A DNA stretch of 42,034 bases from assembly GCA_005884925.1 (NCBI GenBank), contig VAYU01000069.1, forward strand, positions 1-42,034, given 5' to 3'. Both the position numbers and the translations under genes were made by a program. This DNA comes from Actinomycetota bacterium (GTDB lineage Bacteria; Actinomycetota; UBA4738; HRBIN12). This document shows, one piece after another, positions 1 to 9,098 of the stretch; position 1 is the first letter of the stretch; each line of letters begins with the position of its first letter. The notes under the pieces were generated by a model. It made no database searches and had not been told where the DNA came from. It was given only the letters and a program-made list of their open reading frames with translations.

Positions 1-101
1 ACCGCGCCGCCGCAGCAACGATGCGCGTCGGTCCAGACGAAGAGTCGGCCACCATGCGCACGGACGAACGGTTCGACGTCGGGCGAAGCGACGACCTTCA
101 T
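1..101 (-). CDS. Small protein of unknown function, N-terminal part (tandem relative of the next gene)
   Basis: Only the first 33 codons are in the window; the gene runs off the left edge. It starts at ATG 101-99, which overlaps the TGA of the upstream gene (100-98) in an ATGA junction, so it is probably translated by coupling. The visible N-terminus (MKVVASPDVEPFVRAHGG, then LFVWTDAHRCCGGA) aligns without gaps to the N-terminus of the upstream gene with about 13 identities in 34 positions, including MK.V.S, F...HGG, VW.D and a late G. The CCGG segment suggests a possible metal or redox site, but the neighbour lacks these cysteines. I do not recognise the family. Confidence 0.7.
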   Translation of the reverse strand, partial: MKVVASPDVEPFVRAHGGRLFVWTDAHRCCGGA

Positions 102-451
102 CGTGGCGGCGGCACGTCGTCACCTGCGAAGACGCACCCGTTCCAGTAGGCCTCCAGCCGATGGGTGGCTTTCCGCCAGCCCTTCACATCGAAGTGCAGC
201 TCATCGGGAGGATCGAGCCTGCCCCAGTCGTAATGGACGGTGAGACCGTCGGATCCGGTCGTCTTGAAGCGGTGCGGTCGTCGCGAGCTGCGCGTGAAGC
301 TGGACCGACGGCTCGAACGGGGCGGCTCGCAGTGTGCCTCGAGCCACACGAACGACCCGACCAGGCCCCGGCGTGGATCCAGCCAGACCCAGACCTGGCC
401 TCCGTGTTCACCGATGAACGCGGAGGCCTTCTCCGACGTCACGATCTTCAT
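98..451 (-). CDS. Small protein of unknown function (117 aa), paralogue of the adjacent gene
   Basis: A 117-residue soluble protein with no signal peptide or membrane segment. The ATG at 451 is chosen because the residues from there on resemble the start of the next gene downstream, while codons further upstream in this frame lie inside the terminator hairpin and the permease. The N-terminal motif is MKIVTS...F...HGG.VWVWLD. The middle is rich in Arg and Ser, and the C-terminal half contains YDWGRLDPPDELHFDVKGW, a beta-strand-like stretch with many aromatics. Where the downstream copy has CCGG, this one has GLVG. It ends in a 4-base ATGA overlap with that copy. I see no clear ribosome binding site. 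Function unknown. Confidence 0.7.
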   Translation of the reverse strand: MKIVTSEKASAFIGEHGGQVWVWLDPRRGLVGSFVWLEAHCEPPRSSRRSSFTRSSRRPHRFKTTGSDGLTVHYDWGRLDPPDELHFDVKGWRKATHRLEAYWNGCVFAGDDVPPPR

Positions 452-474
452 GGCGCTATGGAACCACGAACGAT

Positions 475-504
475 GGGTTGGTGGGGCGTGCGCCCCACCA
501 ACCC
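475..504 (-). terminator. Hairpin terminator after the APC permease
   Basis: A perfect inverted repeat with 14-base arms (GGGTTGGTGGGGCG and its complement) around TG, starting 6 bases beyond the permease stop codon and ending 23 bases before the next ATG. There is no U-tract. It most likely ends or attenuates permease transcription before the two small unknown genes. Confidence 0.65.
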
Positions 505-510
505 ACGGAT

Positions 511-2145
511 TCAAGCGGTCGGCACCACCATCGACACGTCTTCGCCGGGCGGCACCACCGGCACCCACGGCTTCTTCTTCTGCGCGAACCAGTAGTAGAG
601 CGCTCCCACGACGAAGATCACCACGAACACGGTCCAGATCACGGGGATCTTGTTCAGGAAGTCGATGTGGAAGTTCAGCAGCTGTTGGCCCTGGGTGTAG
701 TAGTCGGACTGCACGGGCTTCGGGTTCGAGAAGATCCGGAGGTAGTTCGATGCCGATGCGGATCCCGGATCCCACGCGTTCACCGCGCCAGACGGGGTGA
801 GGAAGTTGATCATCATCGCGAGTCCCCAGAGGACCGCGAGGACGTTCACCACCATCCCCCAGGTGCCCAGCTTGAACGGCGCCTGCGTCCTGGGCCACCC
901 CTTCGTGCGCGCGCGGAGGAAGGCCAGGTTCCCGAGCAGGTAGCTCAGATAGATCGATGCCGTGGCTCCGACCGCGATCACCGCCGCACCCGCGAACTGG
1001 ATGAACGGCACCGCCGCTAGGGCGCCGACGATGATGCACGTGGCGATCGGCGTGTGCAGCCGCGGGCTGACCTTCGCCATCGTCTTCGAGAACGGCAGTT
1101 GGTCGTCGCGCGCCATCCCGAAGGCGAGGCGGATCGTCGAGGTGAGGATCGCCATGCAGCAGACGAAGATCGCCGCCGACACGACGAGCAGATAGAGCGT
1201 GGTCCCCGCCTGCGTCATGACGTCGCCGATGATCGTGCCCGGCGACGTTGCGAGCCCTTTCGCCTCATCCGCGATGTTCGGGGCCGCGATCAGCACGCCC
1301 CACAGGAAGATGGCGCCGATCACGAACGCGCCGATCACGGACGCGAGCACGGCCTTGGGCGCCTCGGCCCGAGGGTTCCTCGTCTCCTCCGCGAGGGTGG
1401 ACGCCGTGTCGAAGCCATAGATCACGTACAACGACATGAACATCCCGACAAGGAAGAACGGGAGGGTGGTCGCCGCCGGGAACACGGCGTAGTTCCCCGC
1501 CTGGGACGACTGGAAGATCACGCCTACGCCGTTCTGGTTGTGCACCGCAGCGAGGAAGACGGCGAACACCACCATCCCGAGGATCTCGAAGACGACACCC
1601 GTGTTGTTGACGATCGCCACGATCCGGACGCCGTAGATGTTGAGGATCGTGATGAGCGCCAACGTCATGAGCGCGATCACCTTCTGGTCGGCGCTCCCGA
1701 GCGCGTCGTTCAAGCTCCACCCGAACATGTTGTTCAGGGCGGGGATCAATGCGATCGGGAGCGTCGCGCACACCGATGCGACCGTGAGGATGCCGGCGAA
1801 GATGTAGAACCACCCGGTGATCCACGCATAGCCGCGGCCCGCCAGGTACTTCGTCCATTGGAAGACGGAGCCGGCGAGCGGGAAGTGGCTCGTCACCTCG
1901 GCGAAGTTGAGCGCCACGATGAACTGGAACAGGGCGACGGTCGGCCAGGTCCACCACAGCCGAGCACCCAGCGCCGACATCCCGAGGAAGAACAACGTGA
2001 AGATCCCGGTGGACGGCGAGATGTAGCTGAACGCGACCGCGAACGAGCTGAAGGTCCCGAGTCCGCGGTTCAACTCCTGCTGGTACCCGAACTTCTCCTG
2101 AAGATCGGCCGCATCCCTCGCGATCTGCTCTTCGTGCGTGGACAT
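511..2145 (-). CDS. APC-superfamily amino acid/amine permease
   Basis: A 544-residue polytopic membrane protein with about 12 hydrophobic segments, the usual size for amino acid-polyamine-organocation permeases. The N-terminal helix carries FSYISPSTGIF, the family's substrate-contact region. The conserved loop YGFDTASTLAEETRNPRAEA lies mid-protein and is typical of the GABA/choline-type (ACT) branch, in which GFD..S..AEET.NP is a hallmark. It probably imports an amino acid or small amine by proton or sodium symport; the substrate cannot be read from sequence. The ATG at 2145 is preceded by AAAGGGG about 8 bases upstream. A 13-base dyad lies at 2167-2179 just upstream and a strong hairpin follows the stop codon, so it looks monocistronic. 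Confidence 0.88.
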   Translation of the reverse strand: MSTHEEQIARDAADLQEKFGYQQELNRGLGTFSSFAVAFSYISPSTGIFTLFFLGMSALGARLWWTWPTVALFQFIVALNFAEVTSHFPLAGSVFQWTKYLAGRGYAWITGWFYIFAGILTVASVCATLPIALIPALNNMFGWSLNDALGSADQKVIALMTLALITILNIYGVRIVAIVNNTGVVFEILGMVVFAVFLAAVHNQNGVGVIFQSSQAGNYAVFPAATTLPFFLVGMFMSLYVIYGFDTASTLAEETRNPRAEAPKAVLASVIGAFVIGAIFLWGVLIAAPNIADEAKGLATSPGTIIGDVMTQAGTTLYLLVVSAAIFVCCMAILTSTIRLAFGMARDDQLPFSKTMAKVSPRLHTPIATCIIVGALAAVPFIQFAGAAVIAVGATASIYLSYLLGNLAFLRARTKGWPRTQAPFKLGTWGMVVNVLAVLWGLAMMINFLTPSGAVNAWDPGSASASNYLRIFSNPKPVQSDYYTQGQQLLNFHIDFLNKIPVIWTVFVVIFVVGALYYWFAQKKKPWVPVVPPGEDVSMVVPTA

Positions 2146-2166
2146 CCGTTCACCCCTTTCGACATC

Positions 2167-2179
2167 CGGATCTGATCCG
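2167..2179. promoter_or_regulatory. 13-base dyad upstream of the permease
   Basis: CGGATC-T-GATCCG is a perfect palindrome with a one-base centre, 21 bases before the permease start codon. Its position suits an operator, but so short a dyad can arise by chance in GC-rich DNA. The rest of 2146-2387 has no gene I can support, only GC-rich hairpin-forming sequence such as 2244-2262. Confidence 0.3.
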
Positions 2180-2345
2180 AACGAGGGAAGGATCAGCCGC
2201 CGCGAGCGGGGACGCTCGGGTCGCCGCCGGCGCTGCGTGACGGCCGCCGGTTCATCCGGCGGGCATCAGCCGAGCCTCGACCCACGCGTCCCCTCTCCAC
2301 GCCAACGCTCGCCCGCGGGCTGGGCTCGCGTGAGTGTGCGTCGGC

Positions 2346-2366
2346 CGGGCTCCGAGCGCAAGCCCG
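2346..2366 (-). terminator. Possible terminator after threonine synthase
   Basis: A 6-base-pair stem (CGGGCT/AGCCCG) with a 9-base loop begins 21 bases beyond the threonine synthase stop codon. The stem is short and has no U-tract, so this is tentative. Confidence 0.35.
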
Positions 2367-2387
2367 AGTGATGCCGCGGAACGAAAC

Positions 2388-3629
2388 CTATAGGCCGATC
2401 GCGGCCAGGAACTCGTCGAGATCAGGCGCGACGTTGTAGGTCGGCTCGGTCGCGCCCTCGAGGGCCGCGACGGTCTTGTAGCCGTTGCCGGTGATGAACG
2501 CCACGGTCTCCTCGCGCGGGGCGATCACGCCCTGCAGGACCAACCGCTTCAGGTTGGCCACGGTGACACCGCCCGCGGTCTCGGTGAACACCCCTTCGGT
2601 CGAGGCCAGCAGCCGGACGCCCTCCACGATCTCCGGTTCCGTGCACCACTCGATCGCGCCACCCGTCTGCCGGCTGACCTGCATCGCGAACATCCCGTCC
2701 GCGGGGTTCCCGATCGCGAGGGAACGCGCGATCGTGTCGGGTTTGACGGGCTGCACCGTCTCGGCGCCGTCCTTGAACGCCTGGGCGACCGGCCGGCACC
2801 CTTCCGGCTGGGCGCCGCTCACGCGGTAGGGCTTCTCCTCGACCGCGCCGATCGCGATCAGCTCGGAGAACGCGCGGTGGATCTTCGTCAGCAGCGCGCC
2901 CGAGGCGATCGGCACGACGACGTGGTCCGGGAGGCGCCAGCCGAGCTGCTCGGCGACCTCGAAGCCGAGCGACTTCGAGCCCTCCGCGTAGTACGGCCGC
3001 ATGTTGACATTGATGAACGCCCACGGGAGCGCCTCGGCGACCTCGCTGCAGAGCCGGTTGACGTCGTCGTAGTTGCCCTTGACGGCGACGACCTTGGCTC
3101 CGTAGGCCAACGTGGCGAGGACCTTCGCCCGTTCGAGGTCCTCCGGGATGAACACGTAGCAGGGCATACCGATGCGCGCCGCGTGCGCGGCCGTCGCGTT
3201 CGCCAGGTTCCCGGTGGAGGCGCAGCTGATGGCCTGGAACCCGAACGCTCGCGCCATGGTCGTCGCGACGGAGACCACCCGGTCCTTGAACGAGTTCGAG
3301 GGATTCACCGAGTCGTCCTTGATCCAGAGCCGTTCGAGCCCCAGTGCGTCGGCGAGCCGGTCGGCGCGACGGAGCGGCGTGAACCCGGCTCCCATGTCCA
3401 CCCGCTCGATACCCGGCCCGCCGGGCAGGAGGGCCTCGTACCGCCAGAGGCTGGCGGGTCCCTCCTCCACGTGCTTGCGGAAGACCTCGCCGTCGAGCGA
3501 CTGCAGATCGTAGGAGGGTTCGAGGGGACCGAAGCACTCCTCGCAGATCGTGAGCGGCTCGACCGGGTACTGCTGGCCGCAGATCCGGCACTGCAGCGCT
3601 GCCGGCGATGAGATCGCCGGCCGCGTCAC
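2388..3629 (-). CDS. thrC: Threonine synthase (PLP-dependent)
   Basis: Converts O-phosphohomoserine to threonine and phosphate in the cytoplasm. The 413-residue protein has an N-terminal CxxC...CxxC ribbon (Cys14, 17, 29, 32), a GFTPL substrate loop near 82-86, and the PLP lysine in SNSFKDR (Lys115), followed by [10 protein letters not shown], the family's phosphate-contact motif. A glycine-rich ITGNGYKT lies near the C-terminus. The start is GTG 3629-3627, which overlaps the ilvD stop in a GTGA junction; residues further upstream in this frame are Arg-rich and unlike the family. Cotranscription with ilvD links threonine, the precursor of isoleucine, to branched-chain amino acid synthesis. 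A related PLP enzyme cannot be fully excluded. Confidence 0.9.
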   Translation of the reverse strand: MTRPAISSPAALQCRICGQQYPVEPLTICEECFGPLEPSYDLQSLDGEVFRKHVEEGPASLWRYEALLPGGPGIERVDMGAGFTPLRRADRLADALGLERLWIKDDSVNPSNSFKDRVVSVATTMARAFGFQAISCASTGNLANATAAHAARIGMPCYVFIPEDLERAKVLATLAYGAKVVAVKGNYDDVNRLCSEVAEALPWAFINVNMRPYYAEGSKSLGFEVAEQLGWRLPDHVVVPIASGALLTKIHRAFSELIAIGAVEEKPYRVSGAQPEGCRPVAQAFKDGAETVQPVKPDTIARSLAIGNPADGMFAMQVSRQTGGAIEWCTEPEIVEGVRLLASTEGVFTETAGGVTVANLKRLVLQGVIAPREETVAFITGNGYKTVAALEGATEPTYNVAPDLDEFLAAIGL

Positions 3630-5281
3630 CAGGTCACCGCGCCTCGGTCGGCGCTGCCGACCACTCTCGCGTACTTGGCGAGCGCTCCCTGGGTGTACCG
3701 CGGCTCGGGCGCTCGCCACGCGGCACGCCGCGTGGCGAGCTCCACGTCATCGACCTCGAGGTCGATGACCCGCCGCCCCGCGTCGATCACGATCCGATCG
3801 CCCTCGTGAACGAGGGCGATCGGCCCCCCCACGAACGCCTCGGGCGCGACGTGCCCGACGCTGTAGCCCTTCGTCGCGCCGCTGAACCGGCCGTCCGTCA
3901 CGAGGGCGACGTCCGTGCCCAGGCCGGCGCCCGCGACGGCCGCGGTCACGGCGAGCATCTCCGGCATCCCCGGGGAACCCTTCGGACCTTCGTACCGGAT
4001 CACGACGACGTCGCCGGGCCCAACGGCGCCGCTCGCCGTCTCGGAATCGAACGGTCGGGCGCGCCCCCGGAACTCGAGCGAGGCAGCGCCGGCCGTCTTC
4101 ATCACGCTGCCGTCGGGTGCGAGCGAACCGCGGAGGATCGCGGTGCCCCCCTCAGAGTGGATCGGGTCGGAGGTCGGGTGCACCACGGTGCCGTCCGGTG
4201 CGGGTGGCGACAGCGCCGCCAGGTTCTCCGCCACCGTCCTGCCGGTGACCGTCAGGCACGAGCCGTGGAGCACGCCGAGGTCGAGCAGCTCCTTCATGAC
4301 CACGGGCACGCCGCCGACCCGGTCGAGGTCGCTCATCACGAATCGGCCCGCGGGTCGCACGTCCACCAGATGGGGCACGCGCCGGCTGATCGCGTCGAAG
4401 TCGTCGAGCTCCAGGTCCACGTGCGCTTCCCGCGCGATCGCGAGCAGGTGCAGGACCGCGTTCGTCGAACCCGCGAGCGCCATCGTGACCGCGATCGCGT
4501 TCTCGAAGGCCTCCCTCGTCATGATCCGCCGCGGCCGGAGATCGAGCTCGAGGAGGTGCGCGGCGGCGATCCCGCTCTCGCGCGCGGCGACCTCGCGCCG
4601 GTAATCGACGGCAGGAGGGCTCGCCGTGCCGGGGAGCGACATCCCGAGGGCTTCGCCGACGGCGGCCATCGTGTTCGCCGTGTACATCCCCGCGCACGAC
4701 CCGGTGGTCGGGCACGCCGCACGCTCCAGCTCGAGGAGCTCGGCATCGGTCACCTGTCCCCTCGCGTGTGCGCCGACGGCTTCGAAGACGTCCTGGATCG
4801 TGATGTCGCGTCCCCGGTAGGTGCCCGGCAGGATCGTGCCGCCGTAGAGGTAGACCGACGGCAGATCCATCCGCGCCATCGCCATCAGCATGCCCGGCTC
4901 GGACTTGTCGCACCCCGCGATCCCGACGAGCGCGTCCAGGCGCTCGGCGTGCATCATCAGCTCGACCGAGTCGGCGATCAGGTCGCGCGACATCAGCGAG
5001 GCCTTCATCCCCTCATGACCCATCGCGATCCCATCGGAGACGGCGATCGTCGTGAACTCGAGCGGGACGCAGCCGCCCTGGCGGACGCCTTCCTTCGCGA
5101 GCGCCGCGAGCTTGTCGAGGTGGTAGTTGCACGGGGTCACCTCGTTCCACGACGAGGCGACCGCGACCTGTGGCTTGTCGAAGTCGTCCTCGCTGAAACC
5201 GACCGCGCGCAGGTACGAGCGGGCGGGCGCTCGCGCGGCTCCCTCGGTGACCTCCCGGCTGCGGGGTCGATCGATCGTCAT
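3626..5281 (-). CDS. ilvD: Dihydroxy-acid dehydratase
   Basis: Dehydrates 2,3-dihydroxy-isovalerate and 2,3-dihydroxy-3-methylvalerate to their 2-keto acids in valine, leucine and isoleucine synthesis. The 551-residue length is typical. Three conserved iron-sulfur cysteines are visible: Cys51 in TPCNYHL, Cys124 in GCDKSEPG and Cys196 in [11 protein letters not shown]; all three present suits the actinobacterial and plant [2Fe-2S] type. Later motifs are [16 protein letters not shown] and the C-terminal [11 protein letters not shown]. The ATG at 5281 is chosen because [14 protein letters not shown] matches the usual N-terminus and GGAAGGA lies about 6 bases upstream. It is divergent from the amine oxidase gene across 85 bases and translationally coupled to thrC. 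Confidence 0.95.
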   Translation of the reverse strand: MTIDRPRSREVTEGAARAPARSYLRAVGFSEDDFDKPQVAVASSWNEVTPCNYHLDKLAALAKEGVRQGGCVPLEFTTIAVSDGIAMGHEGMKASLMSRDLIADSVELMMHAERLDALVGIAGCDKSEPGMLMAMARMDLPSVYLYGGTILPGTYRGRDITIQDVFEAVGAHARGQVTDAELLELERAACPTTGSCAGMYTANTMAAVGEALGMSLPGTASPPAVDYRREVAARESGIAAAHLLELDLRPRRIMTREAFENAIAVTMALAGSTNAVLHLLAIAREAHVDLELDDFDAISRRVPHLVDVRPAGRFVMSDLDRVGGVPVVMKELLDLGVLHGSCLTVTGRTVAENLAALSPPAPDGTVVHPTSDPIHSEGGTAILRGSLAPDGSVMKTAGAASLEFRGRARPFDSETASGAVGPGDVVVIRYEGPKGSPGMPEMLAVTAAVAGAGLGTDVALVTDGRFSGATKGYSVGHVAPEAFVGGPIALVHEGDRIVIDAGRRVIDLEVDDVELATRRAAWRAPEPRYTQGALAKYARVVGSADRGAVTW

Positions 5282-5352
5282 CGGATCCTTCCGGGGCGAG
5301 ATGAGGGCTGGAACCTTACCAACGGCTTCGCGGGGGCGTTCCGCTCGGCCTG

Positions 5353-5358
5353 TAGCAT
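5353..5358 (+). promoter_or_regulatory. -10 element for a leaderless transcript (amine oxidase gene)
   Basis: TAGCAT ends 8 bases before ATG 5367, and no ribosome binding site precedes the ATG. The spacing puts the transcription start at or next to the start codon. No good -35 is visible. Confidence 0.45.
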
Positions 5359-5366
5359 CCGAGCCC

Positions 5367-6785
5367 ATGAACGCGTTGCCCCCGAACGAGGGACGCAGCT
5401 GGTGGCTCCGTGAAGCGCTCGCTCGACCCGAGTTCGCCGGGGACCCGTGTCCGCCGCTCGACACCGACACGAAAGCCGACGTCGTGATCCTCGGCGGCGG
5501 CTACACGGGGATGTGGACCGCGTGGTTCCTGAAGGAGCTCGACCCCGGACTCGACATCGTCCTGCTGGAGCAAGACATCTGTGGCGGCGGCCCCAGCGGT
5601 CGCAACGGCGGCTTCGTCAACTCCTTCTGGGACGATCTGGATTTCCTGGCCGAACGCTTCGGGGACGCGCCGGCGCTGCGGATCTGCAGGGCCGGGCAGG
5701 AGAGCGTCGAGGCCATCGGTCGATTCTGTGAGGAGCACGACATCGACGCCTGGTACACGGTGGAGGGCACGTTGTCGGTCGCCACCTCGACGGCACAGAT
5801 CGGGGCGTGGGCCGACCTCATCCTGGCGGTGGACCGGATGGGCCTGTCCGACACCATCACCGTCCTGTCGCGAGACGAGGTCCGTGCGATGGTCGATTCG
5901 CCCGTCTTCCACGCGGGCGTCCTGACGAAGGCCGGTGGAACCGTCCACCCGGCGCGGCTCGCGCGGGGGCTTCGTCGGGTGCTGCTCGAGCGTGGTGTCC
6001 GGATCCACGAAGGCACACACGTCTCGCGATTCGGTGCAGGCGACCCGGCCATCGCCGACACCTCCGGGGGGACGGTCCGCGCGGATGCGGCCGTGCTCGC
6101 CGTGAACGCTTGGGCGCAGCACTGGCGCCGGTTCAAGCGGGTGATCACCGTGCGCGGCTCCTACATCGTGATGACGGCCCCGGCCCCCGATCGGTTGGCC
6201 GCTATCAACTGGACCGGCGGGGTGGCGGTCTCCGACCATCGCTCGGCGATCCACTACCTCCGAACCACGCCCGACGGTCGCATCGCCTTCGGGATCGGCG
6301 GCATGCAGCCGGATCTGGCCCGACACATCGATCAACGCTTCGGCTACGACGAGGGGTCGATCCGCGTCGCCGTCGAAGATCTGCACCGGATGTTCCCGTC
6401 GTTCGCCGACGTACCGATCGAGGCAGGATGGGGCGGGCCGATCGACGTCTCGGGCGACCACCTCGCGTTCTTCGGCACCCTCGAGAACGGCAACGTCCAT
6501 TACGGGCTCGGCTTCACGGGCAACGGGGTGGGGCCGGCGCACCTCGGCGGGCGGATCTTGGCGCACCGCGTCCTGGCGAAGTACGACGACGTGCTCGCCC
6601 TCCCGCTCGTCGACCTGGAGCCGCGACGCTTCCCGCCCGAGCCGATCCGATCGGTTGGAGCGATGATCACGAACCGCGCGATCCATCGCCGCGACGTCGC
6701 GCTCGACGGCGAGGAGATCCCCAACCCGTTCGTGGACTTCGTGGCGAAGCTCCCGCGCAGGCTCGGGTACAACCTCGGCCCGTAG
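5367..6785 (+). CDS. FAD-dependent amine/amino acid oxidase (PuuB/DAO family)
   Basis: A 472-residue cytosolic flavoprotein of the D-amino acid oxidase-like fold. The FAD-binding Rossmann motif GGGYTG lies at 43-48, followed by [18 protein letters not shown], the pattern of gamma-glutamylputrescine oxidases (PuuB) and related OrdL enzymes. Near the C-terminus, [16 protein letters not shown] is the second FAD contact. The enzyme probably oxidises a primary or secondary amine to an aldehyde or imine with release of hydrogen peroxide. Context supports amine metabolism only loosely: polyamine transport and transaminase genes lie far downstream in the window. No ribosome binding site is seen and the start appears leaderless. 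It is followed 30 bases later by the muramidase gene, which has its own -10. Confidence 0.82.
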   Translation: MNALPPNEGRSWWLREALARPEFAGDPCPPLDTDTKADVVILGGGYTGMWTAWFLKELDPGLDIVLLEQDICGGGPSGRNGGFVNSFWDDLDFLAERFGDAPALRICRAGQESVEAIGRFCEEHDIDAWYTVEGTLSVATSTAQIGAWADLILAVDRMGLSDTITVLSRDEVRAMVDSPVFHAGVLTKAGGTVHPARLARGLRRVLLERGVRIHEGTHVSRFGAGDPAIADTSGGTVRADAAVLAVNAWAQHWRRFKRVITVRGSYIVMTAPAPDRLAAINWTGGVAVSDHRSAIHYLRTTPDGRIAFGIGGMQPDLARHIDQRFGYDEGSIRVAVEDLHRMFPSFADVPIEAGWGGPIDVSGDHLAFFGTLENGNVHYGLGFTGNGVGPAHLGGRILAHRVLAKYDDVLALPLVDLEPRRFPPEPIRSVGAMITNRAIHRRDVALDGEEIPNPFVDFVAKLPRRLGYNLGP

Positions 6786-6800
6786 GCGCCGGACAGCGCG

Positions 6801-6806
6801 TACCCT
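6801..6806 (+). promoter_or_regulatory. -10 element for the GH25 gene
   Basis: TACCCT ends 9 bases before ATG 6816, with no ribosome binding site between. It fits the leaderless arrangement seen repeatedly in this window. Confidence 0.4.
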
Positions 6807-6815
6807 GGTGCGCCG

Positions 6816-9074
6816 ATGACCGCCCGCATCGTTCGAACGTCATGCCTGCTCACCATCGTCGCGAGCCTGCTCATCGCGAGCTCGACGACCGCACGAGCGG
6901 TCCCCACCCTGCCGGGGATCGACGTCTCCCGATGGCAGGGGACGATCGATTGGTCGAAGGTGGCCGGGGCCGGGATCCGCTTCGCGATCGCGCGAGCGAC
7001 GAAGGGGCAGCACTACGTGGACCCGACCTTCCACGCGAACGTCGCCGGCGCCCGCGCGAACGGGATCATCGTGGGCGCCTACCACCGCGCCACCCCGAGC
7101 GGCGGCGCCCAAGCGAACACGGTCGACGCGCGTGCGGAAGCGGACCATTACCTCGCCGAGGCCTCCCCCGGCGTCGGTGATCTGATCCCGGCCCTCGACA
7201 TCGAGGAGACGGGCGGCCTGGCGCCGGCGGCTCTGGTTGCGTGGGTGAAGGCGTGGGTGACCCGCGTCACGAACGTCCTCGGCGTGAGACCCATGATCTA
7301 CGCGAGCCCGCACTTCTGGACGGTCAACATGGGCGACTCCACGTGGTTCGCGGACAACGGGTACCGCCTCTGGCTCGCGCACTGGAACGTGCCGTCACCG
7401 ACGGTCCCCGCGAACGATTGGCAGGGACGCGGCTGGACCTTCTGGCAATGGACGCACAAGCCGGGACTGCCGGGCGTCACGACGGATCTCGACCGGGACC
7501 GCTTCGCCGGGACGAACCTCGTCACCGCCCAGATCGCGCGGCTCACCGCGACACCGGGCGCCGGCGGCTCCGTGACGGACATCACCGGACGGCTGTCGTG
7601 CGGGAACGGCGCATCCTGCTCGGCGCTGTTCGATCCGTCGGCGATCGTGACCCTCACGGCGATGCCGGACCCCGGAGCCGTCTTCCTGTCCTGGGGCGGG
7701 GCCTGCTCGGGATCCTCGCCGACCTGCTCGGTCACGACGCTCGGCCGGAAGGCCGTCACGGCGACGTTCGGGTATCCGCTGTCCGCGACCGTGGCCGGTC
7801 GGGGAGGTGGAATCGTGAGCACGACCCCCGCCGGCATCACGTGCACGAGCACCTGTTCCCACGCCTTCCCGGCCGGCTCGAGCGTTTCGCTCACGGCGAC
7901 CCCCGACGGATCGAGCGAGTTCGACGCATGGAGTGGGGATTGCGTGGGGCTCGACCCGACCGTGTGCACGGTCACCCTCGATCAGCCTCGGTCGGTGACC
8001 GCATCGTTCATGGATCTGGGGCCCCCGTCCGCGGCGATCACCACGCCGGCGTCGCTCGACGGTCCCATCCGCATCGCGTTCAGCGAACCGGTGCGCCGGC
8101 TCGATACCGACAACGTCGTGCTCCGTACGGCCGGCGGCGCCCCCGTCGCGGCATCGCTCACGTGTCGGGGCCAGGACGGAACCACGGTGTCCTGCTGGAA
8201 GGACCTCGTGCTGAGCGCACACCTCCGTCCAACGTCTCCGCTGATCGCGGGTCAGTCCTACGTGGTCGTGGCGAACCCGAACGGCGTGACGCCGGCGATC
8301 GTCGACCGGGCATCGAACCCCCTCCCGAAGACGAGTGCGAGCTTCCGCGCAGCGACCGTCGTCGCCGAAGAAGCCCCGGGCTCGTCGTTCATGTGGGGAT
8401 CGCGCGACGACCTACGGGCGATAGGCGGGTCGTACCGCTGGGAGCGACGGGTGGGGGCCTCGGTCACGTTCGCCTTCTCCGGTGCATCCGTCACCCTCTG
8501 GACGATCGCCGGGCCGATGTTCGGTCGAGCGAGGGTCGTGATCGACGGCAGGTACCGAACCACGATCGACCGGTATCGACCGTCATTCGCCCGGGTGCCT
8601 CGGACCTTCACCGTATCCGGACATGGAGCGCACACGGTGCAGGTGAGCATCGTCGCGCCCGGCCCACATCATCCCGCCGCCGTCGGGACGGGGATCGATG
8701 CGATCGCCGATGCCAGCGGGACCCGGAGCGCGCCGGCCGCCTCCCGGTGGGCCCCGGAGACCGCGCCGTCGGCGGTCGGCGGGAGGTACGTCGTCAGCGG
8801 TGTGGCCGGAGCGGCAGCGTCGTTCCGGTTCCGTGGCTCGGCGGTCACGATCACGACGGCGACCGGGCCTCGCTACGGCCGGGCCGAGATCTGGGTGGAC
8901 GGGACGCTTCGGCGCCGGCTCGACCTGTCGGCCGCCACCGCCACGTTCGGGGTCGGAAGGACCGTCGGCGGTCTGGCCGACCGGGTGCATCGGGTCCAGG
9001 TCGTCGTCCTCGGTCTCCTCGGCAGGGCGGGATCCGGGACCGCGGTGGCCATCGACGGGTGGTCCGTGACGTGA
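6816..9074 (+). CDS. Secreted GH25 muramidase with InlB-type repeats and C-terminal adhesive domains
   Basis: A 752-residue exported protein. Residues 1-28 are a Sec signal peptide ending ARA. Residues 33-232 form a GH25 lysozyme domain that would cleave the MurNAc-GlcNAc bond of peptidoglycan: GIDVSRWQG with Asp36, and LDIEE with catalytic Asp128 and Glu130. Residues about 240-319 and 321-398 are two divergent bacterial repeats, each with TLTA.PDPG or SLTATPDG, W.G.C and a closing VTA(T/S)F, with paired cysteines. Residues about 403-515 resemble a Big_5 Ig-like domain (IRIAFSEPV). Residues about 525-640 and 640-752 are two similar domains with GP..GRA.(V/I)..DG. It is far longer than the roughly 200-300 residues of simple GH25 enzymes. 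It could remodel the own wall or attack other cells. Confidence 0.85.
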   Translation: MTARIVRTSCLLTIVASLLIASSTTARAVPTLPGIDVSRWQGTIDWSKVAGAGIRFAIARATKGQHYVDPTFHANVAGARANGIIVGAYHRATPSGGAQANTVDARAEADHYLAEASPGVGDLIPALDIEETGGLAPAALVAWVKAWVTRVTNVLGVRPMIYASPHFWTVNMGDSTWFADNGYRLWLAHWNVPSPTVPANDWQGRGWTFWQWTHKPGLPGVTTDLDRDRFAGTNLVTAQIARLTATPGAGGSVTDITGRLSCGNGASCSALFDPSAIVTLTAMPDPGAVFLSWGGACSGSSPTCSVTTLGRKAVTATFGYPLSATVAGRGGGIVSTTPAGITCTSTCSHAFPAGSSVSLTATPDGSSEFDAWSGDCVGLDPTVCTVTLDQPRSVTASFMDLGPPSAAITTPASLDGPIRIAFSEPVRRLDTDNVVLRTAGGAPVAASLTCRGQDGTTVSCWKDLVLSAHLRPTSPLIAGQSYVVVANPNGVTPAIVDRASNPLPKTSASFRAATVVAEEAPGSSFMWGSRDDLRAIGGSYRWERRVGASVTFAFSGASVTLWTIAGPMFGRARVVIDGRYRTTIDRYRPSFARVPRTFTVSGHGAHTVQVSIVAPGPHHPAAVGTGIDAIADASGTRSAPAASRWAPETAPSAVGGRYVVSGVAGAAASFRFRGSAVTITTATGPRYGRAEIWVDGTLRRRLDLSAATATFGVGRTVGGLADRVHRVQVVVLGLLGRAGSGTAVAIDGWSVT

Positions 9075-9091
9075 GCGGATCCAGGCCGCTC
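9073..9091. terminator. Possible bidirectional terminator between convergent genes
   Basis: GAGCGG, a 7-base loop and CCGCTC lie exactly between the muramidase and methyltransferase stop codons. The stem is short and there is no U-tract. Confidence 0.35.
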
Positions 9092-9098
9092 GACGCGT

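Noticed and set aside
452-1039. An upstream extension of the small unknown gene into the permease
   Set aside because: It would read through a terminator hairpin and into the permease in another frame; homology to the neighbouring copy begins at ATG 451.
2146-2387. A riboswitch in the leader of the permease
   Set aside because: The region forms GC-rich hairpins, but I found no conserved core of a SAM, glycine, guanidine or cobalamin riboswitch.
3608-5413. A 601-codon open frame on the plus strand antisense to ilvD
   Set aside because: Its sequence is Arg/Asp/Gly-rich with no family motif, and it exactly shadows an unambiguous ilvD gene, as expected in GC-rich DNA.
6816-9074. A prophage remnant around the GH25 lysozyme
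   Set aside because: No holin, integrase, capsid or tail gene is nearby, and the protein has its own signal peptide and adhesive domains.
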